Assembly (NCBI GenBank): GCA_025526995.1
Contig: JAHLKG010000003.1
Span: forward strand, 1,116,001 to 1,180,000
Reading direction: 5' to 3'
Source of the DNA: Powellomyces hirtus
Lineage: Eukaryota; Chytridiomycota; Chytridiomycetes; Spizellomycetales; Powellomycetaceae
Length of the DNA: 64,000 nucleotides
Part shown: one piece after another, positions 51,187 to 62,848 of the stretch
Layout of the letters: the number at the start of each line of letters is the position of its first letter
How positions within the stretch are numbered: the first letter of the stretch is position 1
Translations under genes and position numbers: made by a program
The notes under the pieces: generated by a model
What the model was told of the DNA's origin: nothing
Seen by the model: only the letters and a program-made list of their open reading frames with translations
The model's database searches: none

Positions 51187-54100
51187 TTACCTTTTTCTAC
51201 TAGTTGGCTGTATTGCCAAAGAGTTTGAATGTGCTGTGCGCCATCGTTTGTAGGCAGATGTTTCTCGGAGTTCAGACTCAGGTTCCCATGTAGGGTCGGT
51301 CCATCCTGCCCATTTGACCAAAAGATTTTGCTTGTGGCGGCGCTCATCAAGAATGTCTTCGACAACCCATTCTTGTTCTCCACGAACTTCGACTGGTTCA
51401 GGTGGTTGTTGGACTTCGCGTTGTGGATATTGGTCTATTGCGTGAGGGCGTAGGATATCGACGTGGAAGACAGGCCAAATGCCACTAATCTTTGAAGGCG
51501 AGAGATCGAGTTCATAGGTATCAGGATGATCACCTTTGGCGATGACTTTGTAGGGTCCGATCCATATAGTAGAGAATCGAGGGCCTCTTCTTATGTCAAC
51601 CTCGAGGTCTATACCATTACGGTTGAGGTCGACGAGATCTCCAATATTGTAAGCGATAGGAGTGCGGCCTTTGTCATGTTGTCGGGCGTATTCATCTTGT
51701 GTTTGACTTTGATTTTCGTGTACGATTCGGGCTATTTCTTCTTGTCCCTTGTGGTATTTTTCGAGTTCAGCCTTATCGACTCCGCGTAAACGAAGTTCTT
51801 GTCCTTCTAGGAGTGGATTCCATCCAGGTAAGATAACTGTGCGGCCAAGATCTACTTCAAATGGTGTCAAGCCTTCATATTCGCTTCTAGGGGCAGTGTT
51901 GAAGGCGAACTCGACAAGCGGGAGTAGTTTCTTCCAGTTGCTTCTATCGTAGTTGAGATACTGTTTGAAAATTCTCTTTAGTGTTTGGATGGCTCGTTCG
52001 ACTTTTCCGTCGGTTTGTTGATGTCGAGCTGTGGCAAATTCGTGCTTAACGCCGAGTAAAATATCGAAAGCGAGAAAAAACCTGAAAGTGCTCGAGGTTC
52101 GCGGTCGGTAACAAAGACTTTTGGGGTCCCGACGTATTTCCATACTCAATCCAGAAAAAGGGCAGCAAGCTCTTTACCACCAATGTTTTTGTTGACAGCT
52201 GAAAGAATAGCACGTCCCGATAGATAATCGATGCAGGCAAGACATGCTTCATCTCCAATGTAGAAGATATCAAATCCAATAGTATGCCATCTTCCCAGTG
52301 GAACAGGAAGTGGTCGTAGAAATCCGTAACGGCGATGACCAGGCTTGAATTGTCGGCAGGATTTACATGTTCCGACATACTTCATGACGTCTTGTCTAAC
52401 GTTAGGCCAATAATAATCGACGAGAATTCGGGCAAGTGTTTTTTTAACGCCGAGATGACCTCCAGTGGCTAAATCATCGTGAAATTGTCGTAAGACTTTT
52501 GGGTGTAGGCTTTCAGGTACGTAAAGACGTCCTTCGTGGCGAGCGATTCCATCTTGGAAAGTATACCGTCGTTCTTTTGCGGTCTTTTCGTGATCAGGTT
52601 TCCGACAGATCTCCTCAAGGTATTCAGAATAGGGATCTGTAGCTAGAGCTTGTTTCCATTCTTCGGTAGAATATGTTGGCGTCGTGCGAAGATCAATTGT
52701 TGTTCCAACTATAGGAGGGATTCCATCCATCATGTTATTGACCTGAGTGTGCATATCGATGCGTCTTTGACATTCGACACAACGTGGAGCATAAATAGCA
52801 CTTCGAGAGAGAATATCCGCAATATGATTCCACCTCCCTGGAATGTACTGAATCGTAAAATCATATTCTTGTAGAATTTTGACCCATCAAGCTTGTCTTC
52901 GGCTAAGATGAGGTTGTGTTTGGATAAATTCTAAGCCTTTGTGATCACTGAAACACCGAAACGGTCGTCCAACCAGGTATGGTCTATTGGCTACAAGCAT
53001 CTTGACTAATGCGAGTAGTTCTTGTTCATGTGTCGGATACCGGGTCTCAGCGCCCTTCATCCTGCGAGAGTAGAAAACGACAGGTCGGAGGCGAGGTAAT
53101 TGTTTCCATTTGCCAACGAGACGAGGAAGATTGGTTGGTATGGTCTCGTCATCATATGGTTGTCCGATCCATCCAGCAATGGCGTAGCCAGACGAATCTG
53201 TGTAGAGATAGATAGGTTTACTTTCATCGATAGTTGCTAAAGCTGGCGCATTGATGAGCGCTTCCTTAAGTTTCTGGAACGCTTGTTCTTGATTGGCTTC
53301 CCATTTGAACTTGACTTTCGCCGATTGGATGTTGGACAATGGGAGAGCAATGTTCGAATAATCTTTGACAAAGTCGAGGAAATAGTTGGCGAGACCAAGG
53401 AATGATTGGACTCCTTTCGTAGATGTGGGTCTAGGCCAGTCCTTGATCACTTGAATTTTCGAAGGGGCAATGCAAATTCCATTTCGGCCCAAGACGTGTC
53501 CACACCATTCAACTTCGGGCACGGCCCAGACACATTTAGAAGGTTTAACGTAAAGTTGATGTTCTTCAAGCTTTTTGAGGACTAGGTCCACATGTTTCTG
53601 ATGTTCCACTAGTGTCTTTGAGAAGATGAGGATATCGTCGACGTATGAGTTAACAAAGTCGTCGTAGTCTTTGTGGAAAATTTTGTCCATTAATCATTGG
53701 AATGCGGCAGGAGCATTGGTTAAGCCGAAAGGCATGACAAGGTATTCGAAATGACCAAATCTTGTACGTATGGCGGTCTTTTCCCGATCTTGTTTTCGAG
53801 TGAGCAAACAATGATAGGCTTCCTTAATATCGATAAGACTGAAGTATTCGCATCCTTGAATTCGGTCACGCATTTCGCAAATATTCGGAAGAGGTGTTCG
53901 ATCTTTCTTTGTGACGGAGTTGAGACCTCGATAGTCCCAACAAATAGGTAGTCCTCCATCTTTCCTCTTGGCGAAAACGACACTAGCTCCCCATGGGCTT
54001 GAGGAGTGCTGTATCCATCCTTTCTCGAGCATCAGTTGAATTTGCTTTTTCAGTTCGGCTAATTCTTCCTTATTCATGTGGCGGAGAGGTTGCCAGACAG

Positions 54101-54886
54101 GTTCAGCGCCTTCGATGAGTTTGATTTGGAAATTATCTTCTCCCCGATCAGGTGGTAAGCCTTGCGGTTCCTTGAATAGAGTATCAACGTACTTTTCCAG
54201 AGAATCTTTCAAAAGTTCGGGGTTTCCCCTAAACCGTTCCGGATCCTCCGAAATTTCGTTGAGGGCCAATCGACACACGGTATTGTCTTCGAATTTATTT
54301 CGTTGCCAGGCTTTGTTGAATCGCTTAGATGTAACTTCGATCATTTGAATATTGCGATGAGCAGCGGCTTTGGTGAATGCAGATTGTTTCGTAGATGGAG
54401 TAGTGTCAAAGTAAAAGAGACAATTCCGAGGGAGAAAGTCTAATGGTTGCCATTTTCGTGATGTTCGTTCGCATTTGATGGTGACGGAGAGTGATGCGTT
54501 TGGTATCTGTGAGTGATTAGTAAAACGAAGAATAGGTTGTTTTTCGTGTAAGTATTGTTCAGCGTGAGTAAAGAGATTCCAGAAAGGTGTTCCGATGATC
54601 GCATCGTATATAAGATTGCTGACGAGCCATGGGATTTGTCCGACCTTAAAGGCAAATGAGATTCAATGTTCCAAAGTTCTAACGGTTCGGAGACAACGGT
54701 GTCTAGAAGAATTTGAGATTTTTTGTCGGCCAGAGTTATTTGTTGTGGTTCGGTAGGCCTAGTTTCGAATTTATGTTTTTTGGCGAAGGTCTTGTTGAGA
54801 AACATTCCCGTCGCTCCGCTATCGAATAATACTCGGGCAAATTTCTTTCCAATACGGCCATGTGCAATCCATAATCCAGTGGCCAA
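51187..54886 (-). pseudogene. pol: G2 Pol: protease, RT, RNase H, integrase, chromodomain
   Basis: The protease has FDSGATGMFLNKTF; its frame shifts near 54650 (start at 54886 is arbitrary, codon TTG). RT 54344-52887 has an intact SYVDDILIFSKT. In-frame TGA codons at 53694-53696 (CGA elsewhere in the family motif FQRLMD) and 52887-52889 break it. RNase H and integrase zinc region (HDDLATGGHLGVKK, CKSCRQFK) follow; a frameshift near 52149 precedes the core end (QQTDGKVERAIQTLK). It ends with a chromodomain (about 51240-51380; EWVVEDILDERR ... LLVKWAGWTDPTWEP) and stop 51187. The aromatic cage positions are all Trp. Confidence 0.93.
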
Positions 54887-54948
54887 AGGTTTCCATGCAT
54901 CTTGAACGGTAGGTAGATATGGAGGCCGAACAGAGCTACCGATGGGCT

Positions 54949-56319
54949 CTAACGACCGTTGAGAAAACCCACTTGTCGTTGCTGGGCGTTAGCGACATCG
55001 ACTGCACTTTGAATGGCCGCTTGCACATGCGGCGTGACAATTTGATTTAACTGATTCTGCGTCATATTGTTGTTCGCCATTCCTTGTGCCTGGTTTTGGT
55101 TTTGATTGGATTGGCCACGACCACCTCGGCCGCAACCATTTCCACGGCCTCGTTGTCCGGGGCCACTGCGTCGACTACCATGTTGTTGATTTCCGGTATT
55201 ATACCAGCAGTCAGCGGACCAATGTCCCATACAATTACAAATTGGGCAAGGAGTTGTTGGTGCTTGACGTCGTTGACCACGGCCTCTCGATTGGTAACCT
55301 TGTCTAGGATAATTGTACGGTGGTCTGTAGGTAATGAGGTTGCGGCTCACACCAGGTGGATATGGAATGAGGTTAAGATTGTTGAAGTCGTCCGTGAGGT
55401 TGTCAGTGTCGTCTATTCCAGTTAGTCGAGGATTGGAATAAGGACTATATTGTGATTGTCCGCCTCGACTGCCTCGGCCACAACCGCCTCCATGACCGCG
55501 ACCGGATCCGCCGCGCCCACAAGAGGATGTATTGAGAGGATTATTGTCAGAAAATCCATGGACGACAAAAGCTTGTCGAGCAGCTTCTATGGCTTGCTGA
55601 ATGGTAATGGGTGCAGCAGCTGCGGCGGCAAGGTTTTGATTGATTTCGAAAGTATTGATCGCATTGTATAGATAGTGACCGATGATAGGGTTCTTTAGGA
55701 GATCTGCTTTAAAAATACGAATGATATCAGCAGCAGGAATAGTAGCTTGTGTAGGATCAAGACGCAAAGCAGCATCAAGTTCATGGCATTCATCTTGGAA
55801 CTTCGTAACAAATTCTTCAAGTGAGTTCCCGAGGGCGAGATTGGTCAATCTAAGTTCGATCGCGTTGCGAAGATTGCGAGGGAAGAATTAGGTAATGAGG
55901 GCTGTTTGGAAAGCTGCCCAACTGGCAGGTGCTCCTGCGGCAGAAGTAGTGTTGTACCACTCAAGAGCAGTACCCTTGAGGTAGGATTGGAGAGTGCCAA
56001 CATAATTGGCCATGGGCAATGGTACGGCAGGAACTGCGGGAACAGGAGGAGGACCGACAACCGCAGGAATGGCAGGAGTAGCAAGAGCCCAATAAAAGTT
56101 ACTGTGGGAAGTCAAAAACTCCTCTATCTTCTTGGCGGACTTGGTGCCATCGTATTCAGAGAGCTTAGCCTTTTGTGCGTCGAGAAGGGTCTTAGCTCGA
56201 TTGGGGCGAGCGGGAGCTGCAGCAGCAACAACAGGAGCTGCGGCAATAACACCGGCAGTAACGGCGGTAACAATGGCAGCTTGTACAGCGGGAGTAAGTG
56301 CAGGGGGCATGTTGTTCAA
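54949..56319 (-). pseudogene. gag: G2 Gag with one nonsense codon
   Basis: ATG 56319 (MNNMPPALTPAVQ), a second ATG at 56310. Ala/Pro-rich start, capsid region (MANYVGTLQSYLKGTALEWY), TAA at 55888-55890, probably from CAA (Gln), then the same frame: FFPRNLRNAIELRLTNLALG. An RGG-like Gly/Arg region (GRGGSGRGHGGGCGRGSRGG) and zinc knuckle CPICNCMGHWSADC follow. Stop at 54949-54951. RGG and zinc knuckle suggest RNA packaging. About 457 codons in all. Confidence 0.9.
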
Positions 56320-56350
56320 TTGGAGTGATCGTGGTTGATGGTGCTAGTGT

Positions 56351-56365
56351 GGGGTGGTGCTACCA
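56351..56365 (-). other. G2 primer binding site
   Basis: TGGTAGCACCACCCC on the minus strand, directly after the LTR end. Identical to the first 15 bases of the G1 primer site. Confidence 0.82.
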
Positions 56366-56643
56366 TGTAACGTCAAAGGAAGCTTTGATAGTTGGTAGTA
56401 ATAAATAGTGTGTATTATCGTGTGTTGTAAGGTAACGAGTGGAGTAGGGCGACCAGCGGCTGACAGCTTTATATAATGCGTGTCAGGGTGGCGCAAAGTA
56501 ATTTATCCGCGAGGCGCTTTATTGCCTATGAGTCAGGAGTCATGTGTATCACCAATGAACGGGTGGCCAGCCCAAACAAAGGATCGCATATAATGTAATC
56601 AGAAAGTCACGAAAAAGTATTAGAATATGAGGTTTCCCCGACA
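56366..56643 (-). repeat. G2 5' LTR (278 bp)
   Basis: On the plus strand TGTAACGTCAAAGG to GGTTTCCCCGACA, followed by TCCAC. It contains TTTATATAATGCG (about 56469-56481), a possible TATA box on either strand. Confidence 0.95.
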
Positions 56644-58169
56644 TCCACATCAAAGCCAACAAATGTCAATGGGCAGTTGACTAAGTCAAGCTCTGCGGCC
56701 ACCGCATTGGCAAGGATGGCCTGAGTATCGCTCCCTCCAAGGTGACTGCAGTCCGGGAACAACCTCTCCCGACCAACTCCCTGGAGCTCCTTAGCTTCAT
56801 GGGCCTCGTCAACTATGTCAAGGAATACATCCCCGAGTATGCACAGATTGCCCTACCACTAACGAATCTGCAATCTGGCAACCGCCCATGGCAGTGGGGC
56901 GACGAGGAAGATCGAGCGTTCAATCGCTTAAAGGAATTATGCTCCTTGGCACCCACCCTAGCGTACTTTGACCCAGCGCTCGACACCTACTTGTTCACGG
57001 ATGCATTGGGCTACGCCTACGGCGGATGGCTGGCACAGCCGGCCAAAGGGGATTTCCCTTACCCTCATCCACTACCAACCACCAAATTGGGCTTAGCCAA
57101 CCTTCCGCAACTCCGCCCGGTGACATACTACTCCCGCAAGATGCAACCAGCCGAGACCTGATACCCCGTACACGAACAAGAACTGCTGGGGCTGGTCAGA
57201 TCCATACGCACCAACCGCCATTACCTCACTGGCTGCCCATTCCGCGCTGTTGTTGACCACAAAGCCTTGATCTACCTTCTGGAACAACCCCACCTGTCAC
57301 GTCGCCAAGCGGGCTGGGTCGAGTTCCTCCAACAGTTCGACTTCTCAGTGGAATACCTTCCCGGCACATGGAACTCGATCGCCGACTTCCCAAGTCGCGA
57401 CCTGACTTACGCCCCCAAGTGTGCGACCTGCCAGGCCAAGATCGACGTGGTCACCGCCATTGTGCAACTGGAGATAACCGCAATGACGCACATGCCGACC
57501 AATGCGGACTGGACCCGAGCGCTCGCATCCGACAATTTTGGCCAAAACATCTTACTCACCATTGACGGGCCACAAGAGAACCTGTCCGGCCAGGTGCGCC
57601 GATTCCAGACAGTGGACTCCCCTCCGCACCGATTCTCAATGTACCACGACCATCGGTACATCTCCGACAGCCCCCGGGGGCCACTTCTTCACATCCATCA
57701 TGACTCCCTCGCCAACGGCGGCCACTCTGACGTCCAACGGACGCTCGCCAAACTTCTGGAGTCATACTATTGGCCCCACATGGAGCGTGATGTGTACCAA
57801 ATGCCCGCACCTGCCCTACATGCCAACGCCACAAGCACGCTGCGCTGATTGGCTTCCTCCACAACTTACCGATCCCCGACGCTTGTTGGCACCAAATTGG
57901 CACGGATCTCTTCTTCCCCACGTCAGGCTCTAAGGGGGGGGGGGGGGGGAACCTCGGGTAGAGCCCGACGTGACAAAGAACCCTTTGCAAGACACCGGCG
58001 AAAGACTGACCAAGACGGCGGATGCCATACTCCTCATCGTTGACTACCTTTCATGCCGCGTAATACCCCTACCTACTAACACACGCACTACAGCTCAGGA
58101 GATGGCTCAACTCTTTCTGGAACAGGCATTTCGCCATACGGGGTTACCCCACACCATCGTGAGCAATCG
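56644..58169 (+). pseudogene. pol: G1-type RT end, RNase H and integrase fragment, right of G2
   Basis: Continues from 50610: KANKCQWAVD then TGA, CGHRIGKDGLSIAPSKVTAV, RNase H (YFDPALDTYLFTDALGYAYG), a TGA after QPAET near 57160, LSRRQAGWVEFLQQFDFSVE, integrase zinc region (HHDSLANGGHSDVQ), a frameshift near 57800, a run of about 14 G (57936-57949), and IVDYLSCRVIPLP to HTIVSNR. It is cut in the integrase core by a Copia-C LTR at 58170. Confidence 0.92.
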
Positions 58170-58431
58170 TGTTAGCGTGTACAGACTCTGTCATCGAGTC
58201 ACAACTGCGCCATCGCAGGGCGTATGCTACGCCACTACGATGAGTCACGCGATCATGTGCAAACCACGTGATTAACTCCGATATAAGTAGTTTTCCTTCC
58301 ATACTTAATATATCGGTGGGGGACTTTTCTCTTTTTCTCCAATAGAGCGGGATTAAGTTACTTCGTTGTTTTGCCTAGTCAACTACCCTGAAAGCTTCCT
58401 CAACTATCTACCCAGATACTCTCAGACCAAC
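58170..58431 (+). repeat. Copia-C LTR, 262-bp subtype
   Basis: TGTTAGCGTG to AGACCAAC. It carries a ~23-bp insert relative to the 239-bp type (around TGCTACGCCACTACGATGAG). It is opposite in orientation to C3 and lacks the expected PBS on its right. Confidence 0.88.
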
Positions 58432-58550
58432 GGACCCGCTAGTCGTCTTAACATACTATAGAGCGGGATTAAGTTACTTCGTTGTTTTGCCTAGTCAACT
58501 ACCCTGAAAGCTTCCTCAACTATCTACTATATCACGCAAGTCGCGCGCGG
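58432..58550. other. Scrambled Copia-C joint
   Basis: A ~28-nt piece of gag in reverse (CGGACCCGCTAGTCGTCTTAA region), then a partial LTR (about 58458-58530, a repeat of 58345-58411), then a short joint to the reversed RT at about 58551. This is a multi-step rearrangement with no coding content. Confidence 0.75.
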
Positions 58551-61500
58551 GTTGTTGAGAGAAGCCTTGAGCCACTGCTCTGGCTCTGAACTTGTTAAAG
58601 GTGCCATCGGCATTGACCTTTGTTCGAAAGACCCGTGTTTTTCCGATCACGCGCTTGTTACGTGGACGCTTGGTGAGCTCCCATGTACCATTGTCGACCA
58701 GGGATTGCTACTCAATGCATGCAGCCTTGAGAAATTCCTCCTTCTGAGGGGTTTTCATTGCTTCCTTCCATGTCATGGCGTCTTTGTTGATCGTTGCTTG
58801 AGTCCGCACGTGGGCGGCGTATGCAGCGATGGGGTCATTTCGTCGTGTGCCGACATTGTACGTGGCTACTCGATTCTCCCAGTCATCCAATGCTGTAGTA
58901 TCGAGTAGTGAAAGTCGGGACTCCCAAGTAGGTTCTTGATATCCCTCCCACTTAACCAAGTACTCTTTTGTGTGCACCTTACTGCGGCGCTTGTCGATAA
59001 TTGCCTCCACGGTGTATTCGACGTCATCCTCCTGACTCTCCTCATCTAGAAGGTCAAGATGTGCTGGATCCTGCTGATATTTGGGTTCAAGTCCCAAGTC
59101 TTCTTTGAAAATCACGTCTCGTGACACTTCGACCTTGTCAGTAACAGGATCCCATACCAGATACCCCTTGGTACCTGTGGGTTGAGCATAGCCTACCAAG
59201 TAAGCCTTCTTTGCTCGATTCCCCATTTTATCTCGTCCTTTGCTCGTTAGAACGGAATACGCCACGCAACCGATACGCCGGAGATGGGCGACATCAGGAC
59301 GCCGGCCAAACAGTATTTCATGCGGCGTCTTCTTGTTGATGCGGTTGTACGTGAGGGAATAGATGTAACCAGCCGCTACCAGTAGAGCAGGCCAGAATCT
59401 TCGGGGTAGTTTCGTATCCACAAAGGTGGCGCGGACCCTGTCCAGCGCCGTGCGATGCCATCGTTTGGCAATCCCGTTTTGCTGACTCGAATAGGCCGCG
59501 GCCTTCTGATGAGTGATACCATTTTCCAATAGGTACTCTAGAACCTCGCCAAAGTATTCGGTGCCTCGATCCGTACGTAGAATCTTGATTTGTCGGTCAG
59601 TCTGTTTCTCAATCCAAGCCTTGTAGATAAGAAACTTGTCGAGTATGACTGCCGAATCCTTTGAAGGAATAGGGAAAACAGTCACGTATCTGGATGCGTG
59701 TTCAATGAACTCCAGCAAATAGCGTGATCCTTTGTAACCAGGGATGCGAAATGGTCCTTGTAGGTCTGAATGAATCAGCTCACAGATCTCCCTGGTTTCA
59801 ACGTTACCAAGGGAGAATGGAAGACGAGCGGCTTTTCCTAGCACGCAGGCTTCACAATCTTTGAAGTCGCTTAGATCCCCCACTACGGACCAACCGTCCG
59901 TAACCGATGCCATCTTCTCCAGGACGTGTTTGCCAACGTGTCCAAGACGAGCATGAGCGAGTGTAGGAGAGACTTCAACAGTGCATGCTTCTGAATCTGA
60001 CCACAGACTTTCAGACAGCAGCCTACCTTGCAGGTAATACGCGTTGTTGCAGCGTACGCCTTTGGCGATATCTTTGCCATCTTGCGTGAAAATGACGTCT
60101 CCATTCGATTTGAAGAGCACGTCAACGCCTTGATCGTTGCATTTCGCTACCGATATGAGATCTCGTCGTAATCCTGGCACATGCAGGACTCCGCCCAACT
60201 CGAGCGGATTCGGATAGTCGCTAACTTCTACTCGTACCGTACCTCGAACTGTAGAGGGTAGTGATGTTTTGTCAGCAAGCATAACAGCTCTGACATCACT
60301 GTACACGGTTGAGTGATCTAAGGTCGCTTTGTGAGGTGTCATGTGGTCCGTAGCGCCAGAGTCGATGAGGGCTTCATACGGTTGTTCTTGGCGGACCCAG
60401 ACGTGTAATGCTTCCACAGCATTTGTGCTAACAGCACCATCAGATGACTGCTTCGTCTTGTTCTTCTCCATCTCGGATTTGAACTTCTTTAACACTTCGC
60501 ACTCCTGTGTCCGGTGTTAAGGGTCTCCACAGGCCCAACAACCCGACTTTTGTGATTGTTGGCCTTTGTTTGATGGAGTGGATTCCTTGTCCTTCTTGCC
60601 GTTCGTTGACTTCTCCCCGTGGGTCTTGCCACCCTTTTGTTTCTTAGAGGCGTCAGTGTGTGCGGCACCTGGTCGCGTATCCGTTGAGGTCCCGCTACGT
60701 TTCTTAGCCATGTTGGCGGCGATCCTGGATGTAGCGGCCTGTAAACTGCTCAAATCAGTTATGTTTTCTTCATTAGCCTGAACCAAGGCCGCAAGGTCTG
60801 GTGTTAGCACGTTAATGAAGTAATCCTGAAGGACGTAATCCGGTCTCTTCGGCAGAGAAAATGCCAGCATGTTAAACTGAGTGATGTACTCATCCATGCG
60901 GCCTTTGGGACGCAATTCCCGTAATTTCTGCAGCGAATCCCTAGTGTGGTTTCGTGGCGCGAACCGCGCCAGAAGGGCGGACCTAAGACCGGTGTTGGTT
61001 CTACCTGAATCAACGTCTTCGAAGTCATGCCACGTCGTAATTTCGTTCCTTTTACTTGGGGAGAGCGACTGCCACCAAGTGTATGCCCATCCTGTGAGTT
61101 TCGTAGCCACAAAATCTACGCGAAACTTGGGCGGAACCATTTTGTACTTCACAACTGTCTCAATCTTGTTGATGAACGTTCGAAGTTTGACCATATTGGC
61201 TTCCCCGTTGTAAGATCCAATATCTTTCAGCGTTCCATCCACGAAAGCCTTCGCACCTCAACTGTCGACGATTTTGGTCGTCACGCTGTGTATGCTCGAT
61301 GTCGGTGATGTAGGGCGGCGTTCGATTGGAGAACGTTGGTATTCCTGTTGAGCTCCAATCTCCTGATTGTACTCTGTCCACGGTGCAGCGAACCCGTCGT
61401 TGCGTGTGGGTGATGGTGTGCGTACGCGCCGTTGCGCCGTACGTACCTGAGGGTTGACCGGGATGTTCATAACCTGATCCATGCGCCATTTCATTTGGAG

Positions 61501-61962
61501 CATTTCCGTTAGTTGGGCTAGAGAATTCTCAAGCTGATCTATCCTATCCATGTCCGCCCCACGCGGGCGGACATGCACGGTGTTCGCTGATTCCCCACTT
61601 GGGAATGCCGCTGGAGTACTGTAGTTGATCGTTCTGTAATCATCCGTACTGCTTGATAGGGGTCGGGTTTCGACCTTGTCAGTTCGTCGGTCGATGTTTC
61701 GGGTACGCCCTTCCAATGCATCGTCGCCCTCGTTGGCGTCGACACTCAAAGGCGTTGGCTCTGCCAGTGTATCATTACCGGCAGATTTCCCTCCATTGCT
61801 TGGTGATGTCCATTCACCAGGCACTCGTGCGCTTTTCTTAGCGGCACGTTCTATGGCTCGTTGTAGCGTATGGGACCCTGGGGTCTGTCGACCCGTTAGG
61901 CGTCTTAACATACTACAAGTGTACCGGGGGCTCGTTTCGTTGCCTACCATTTCAGGGCTCAT
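58551..61962 (-). pseudogene. gag-pol: C3 Gag-Pol, truncated in RT
   Basis: ATG 61962 inside the PBS (61966-61952). Gag is broken by TGA near 61258 and by the TAA in the zinc knuckle (CWACGDP, stop, HRTQEC; about 60517-60519), the same stop as C1. Pol is open 60495-58708: protease DSGATDHMTPH, integrase (NGIAKRW, Glu to Lys as in C1), and chromodomain (EYTVEAIIDKRR ... YLVKWEGYQEPTWE, about 58895-59020). A stop at 58708 (TAG for TAC) comes early in RT, which then breaks off at 58551 (FSQQPARDL). No 3' end of its own. Confidence 0.92.
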
Positions 61963-61966
61963 AACC

Positions 61967-62228
61967 TGTTGGTCTGAGAGTATCTGGGTAGATAGTTGAG
62001 GAAGCTTTCAGGGTAGTTGACTGGGCAAAACAACGAAGTAACTTAATCCCACTCTGATAGAGAAAAAGAGAAAAGTCCCCACCGATATATTAAGTATAGA
62101 AGGAAAACTACTTATATCGGAGTTGATCACGTGGTTTGCACGTGATTGCGTGATTCATTGTAGTGGCATAGCATACGCCCTGCGATGGCGCAGTTGTGAC
62201 TCGATGACAGAGTCTGTACACGCTAACA
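61967..62228 (-). repeat. C3 5' LTR (262 bp)
   Basis: On the plus strand TGTTGGTCTG to ACACGCTAACA, same subtype as 58170-58431 but inverted. Most differences between the two are C/T or G/A at CpG sites. Confidence 0.92.
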
Positions 62229-62400
62229 GCACCACTGCCGATGGCACAGCCGGAGCCGTGGTCGCCGCAGGAGCAGCTGCCGGCGGTGCCGTTTTTCTTG
62301 CCGTCATCTTTGTCTTCTTGCCCGAACCTGACAACTTCACCGGCCCATAGTTAGAGCTTACGCCTTATTTGCGCGGATCTCATAGACGTACCTTGGCCAT
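62229..62400 (-). pseudogene. Copia-C antisense gene, 5' fragment (C4)
   Basis: Exon 1 is 62400-62392 (ATGGCCAAG, MAK), intron 62391-62335 (57 nt; GTACGT donor, CTAAC branch site, GTGAAG acceptor), exon 2 from 62334 (LSGSGKKTKMTARKTAPPAA) to 62229, where the C3 LTR cuts it. It is more diverged than C1 and C2 but keeps start, splice sites and frame. Confidence 0.75.
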
Positions 62401-62545
62401 TCCTTGTATTCTTAAAATGTAATAAATGGTGGTGTGTGGGGTGTGTGCGTGGGTGTGTGTAGTAAAAGTAGATAGAGCAACTCTCTCCCTGACAGACTGC
62501 CAGGTCTGAGTGGGGGTGTTAGCGTGTACAGACTCTGTCATCGAG
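62401..62545 (+). repeat. C4 3' end: leader region, purine tract and 30-bp LTR stub
   Basis: Matches 21295-21440 of C1. Purine tract ends at 62515, the LTR starts TGTTAGCGTG at 62516 and is cut after GTCATCGAG (62545) by a G1 LTR. Confidence 0.85.
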
Positions 62546-62820
62546 TGTAATGAGGCGTGGCTCACCAGCCTAAGCCTAGACACGCGTCGGAAAGGGTCCC
62601 GCGCGAGATGGATGCTAGCGTCAGCATCCCGAAGGGTACTAGACCTCAGGGATGGCCACGGATGGCCATCACGTGACCAGGGCCGCTCCGCAGCCTAGAA
62701 GAAAAGTAGGAATGCTCCGACGAAGGCGCATTCAAGACTTAGAGATCTTACAGTAGAATTAGACATAGGGAATTCCCGAATAGAAGACTAGACTCTGGCA
62801 ACGGACCTAGTATTATTACA
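62546..62820 (+). repeat. G1 5' LTR (element G1-4, 275 bp)
   Basis: TGTAATGAGGCGTGG to ATTATTACA, complete, with CATCACGTGACCAG. Only a few differences from the G1-2 3' LTR. Confidence 0.95.
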
Positions 62821-62836
62821 TGGTAGCACCACCCCG
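62821..62836 (+). other. G1-4 primer binding site
   Basis: TGGTAGCACCACCCCG directly after the LTR. Confidence 0.85.
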
Positions 62837-62848
62837 TAGACGACAACA

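Larger units (their letters stand above)
50611..56643 (-). mobile_element. Chromovirus G2 with perfect TSD (6033 bp)
   Basis: LTRs 50611-50888 and 56366-56643 (278 bp each), gag, pol with chromodomain, PBS beside the right LTR. Target duplication TCCAC at 50606-50610 and 56644-56648; removing G2 restores the G1 RT frame HRLHIKANKCQWAVD. No antisense gene. Confidence 0.96.
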
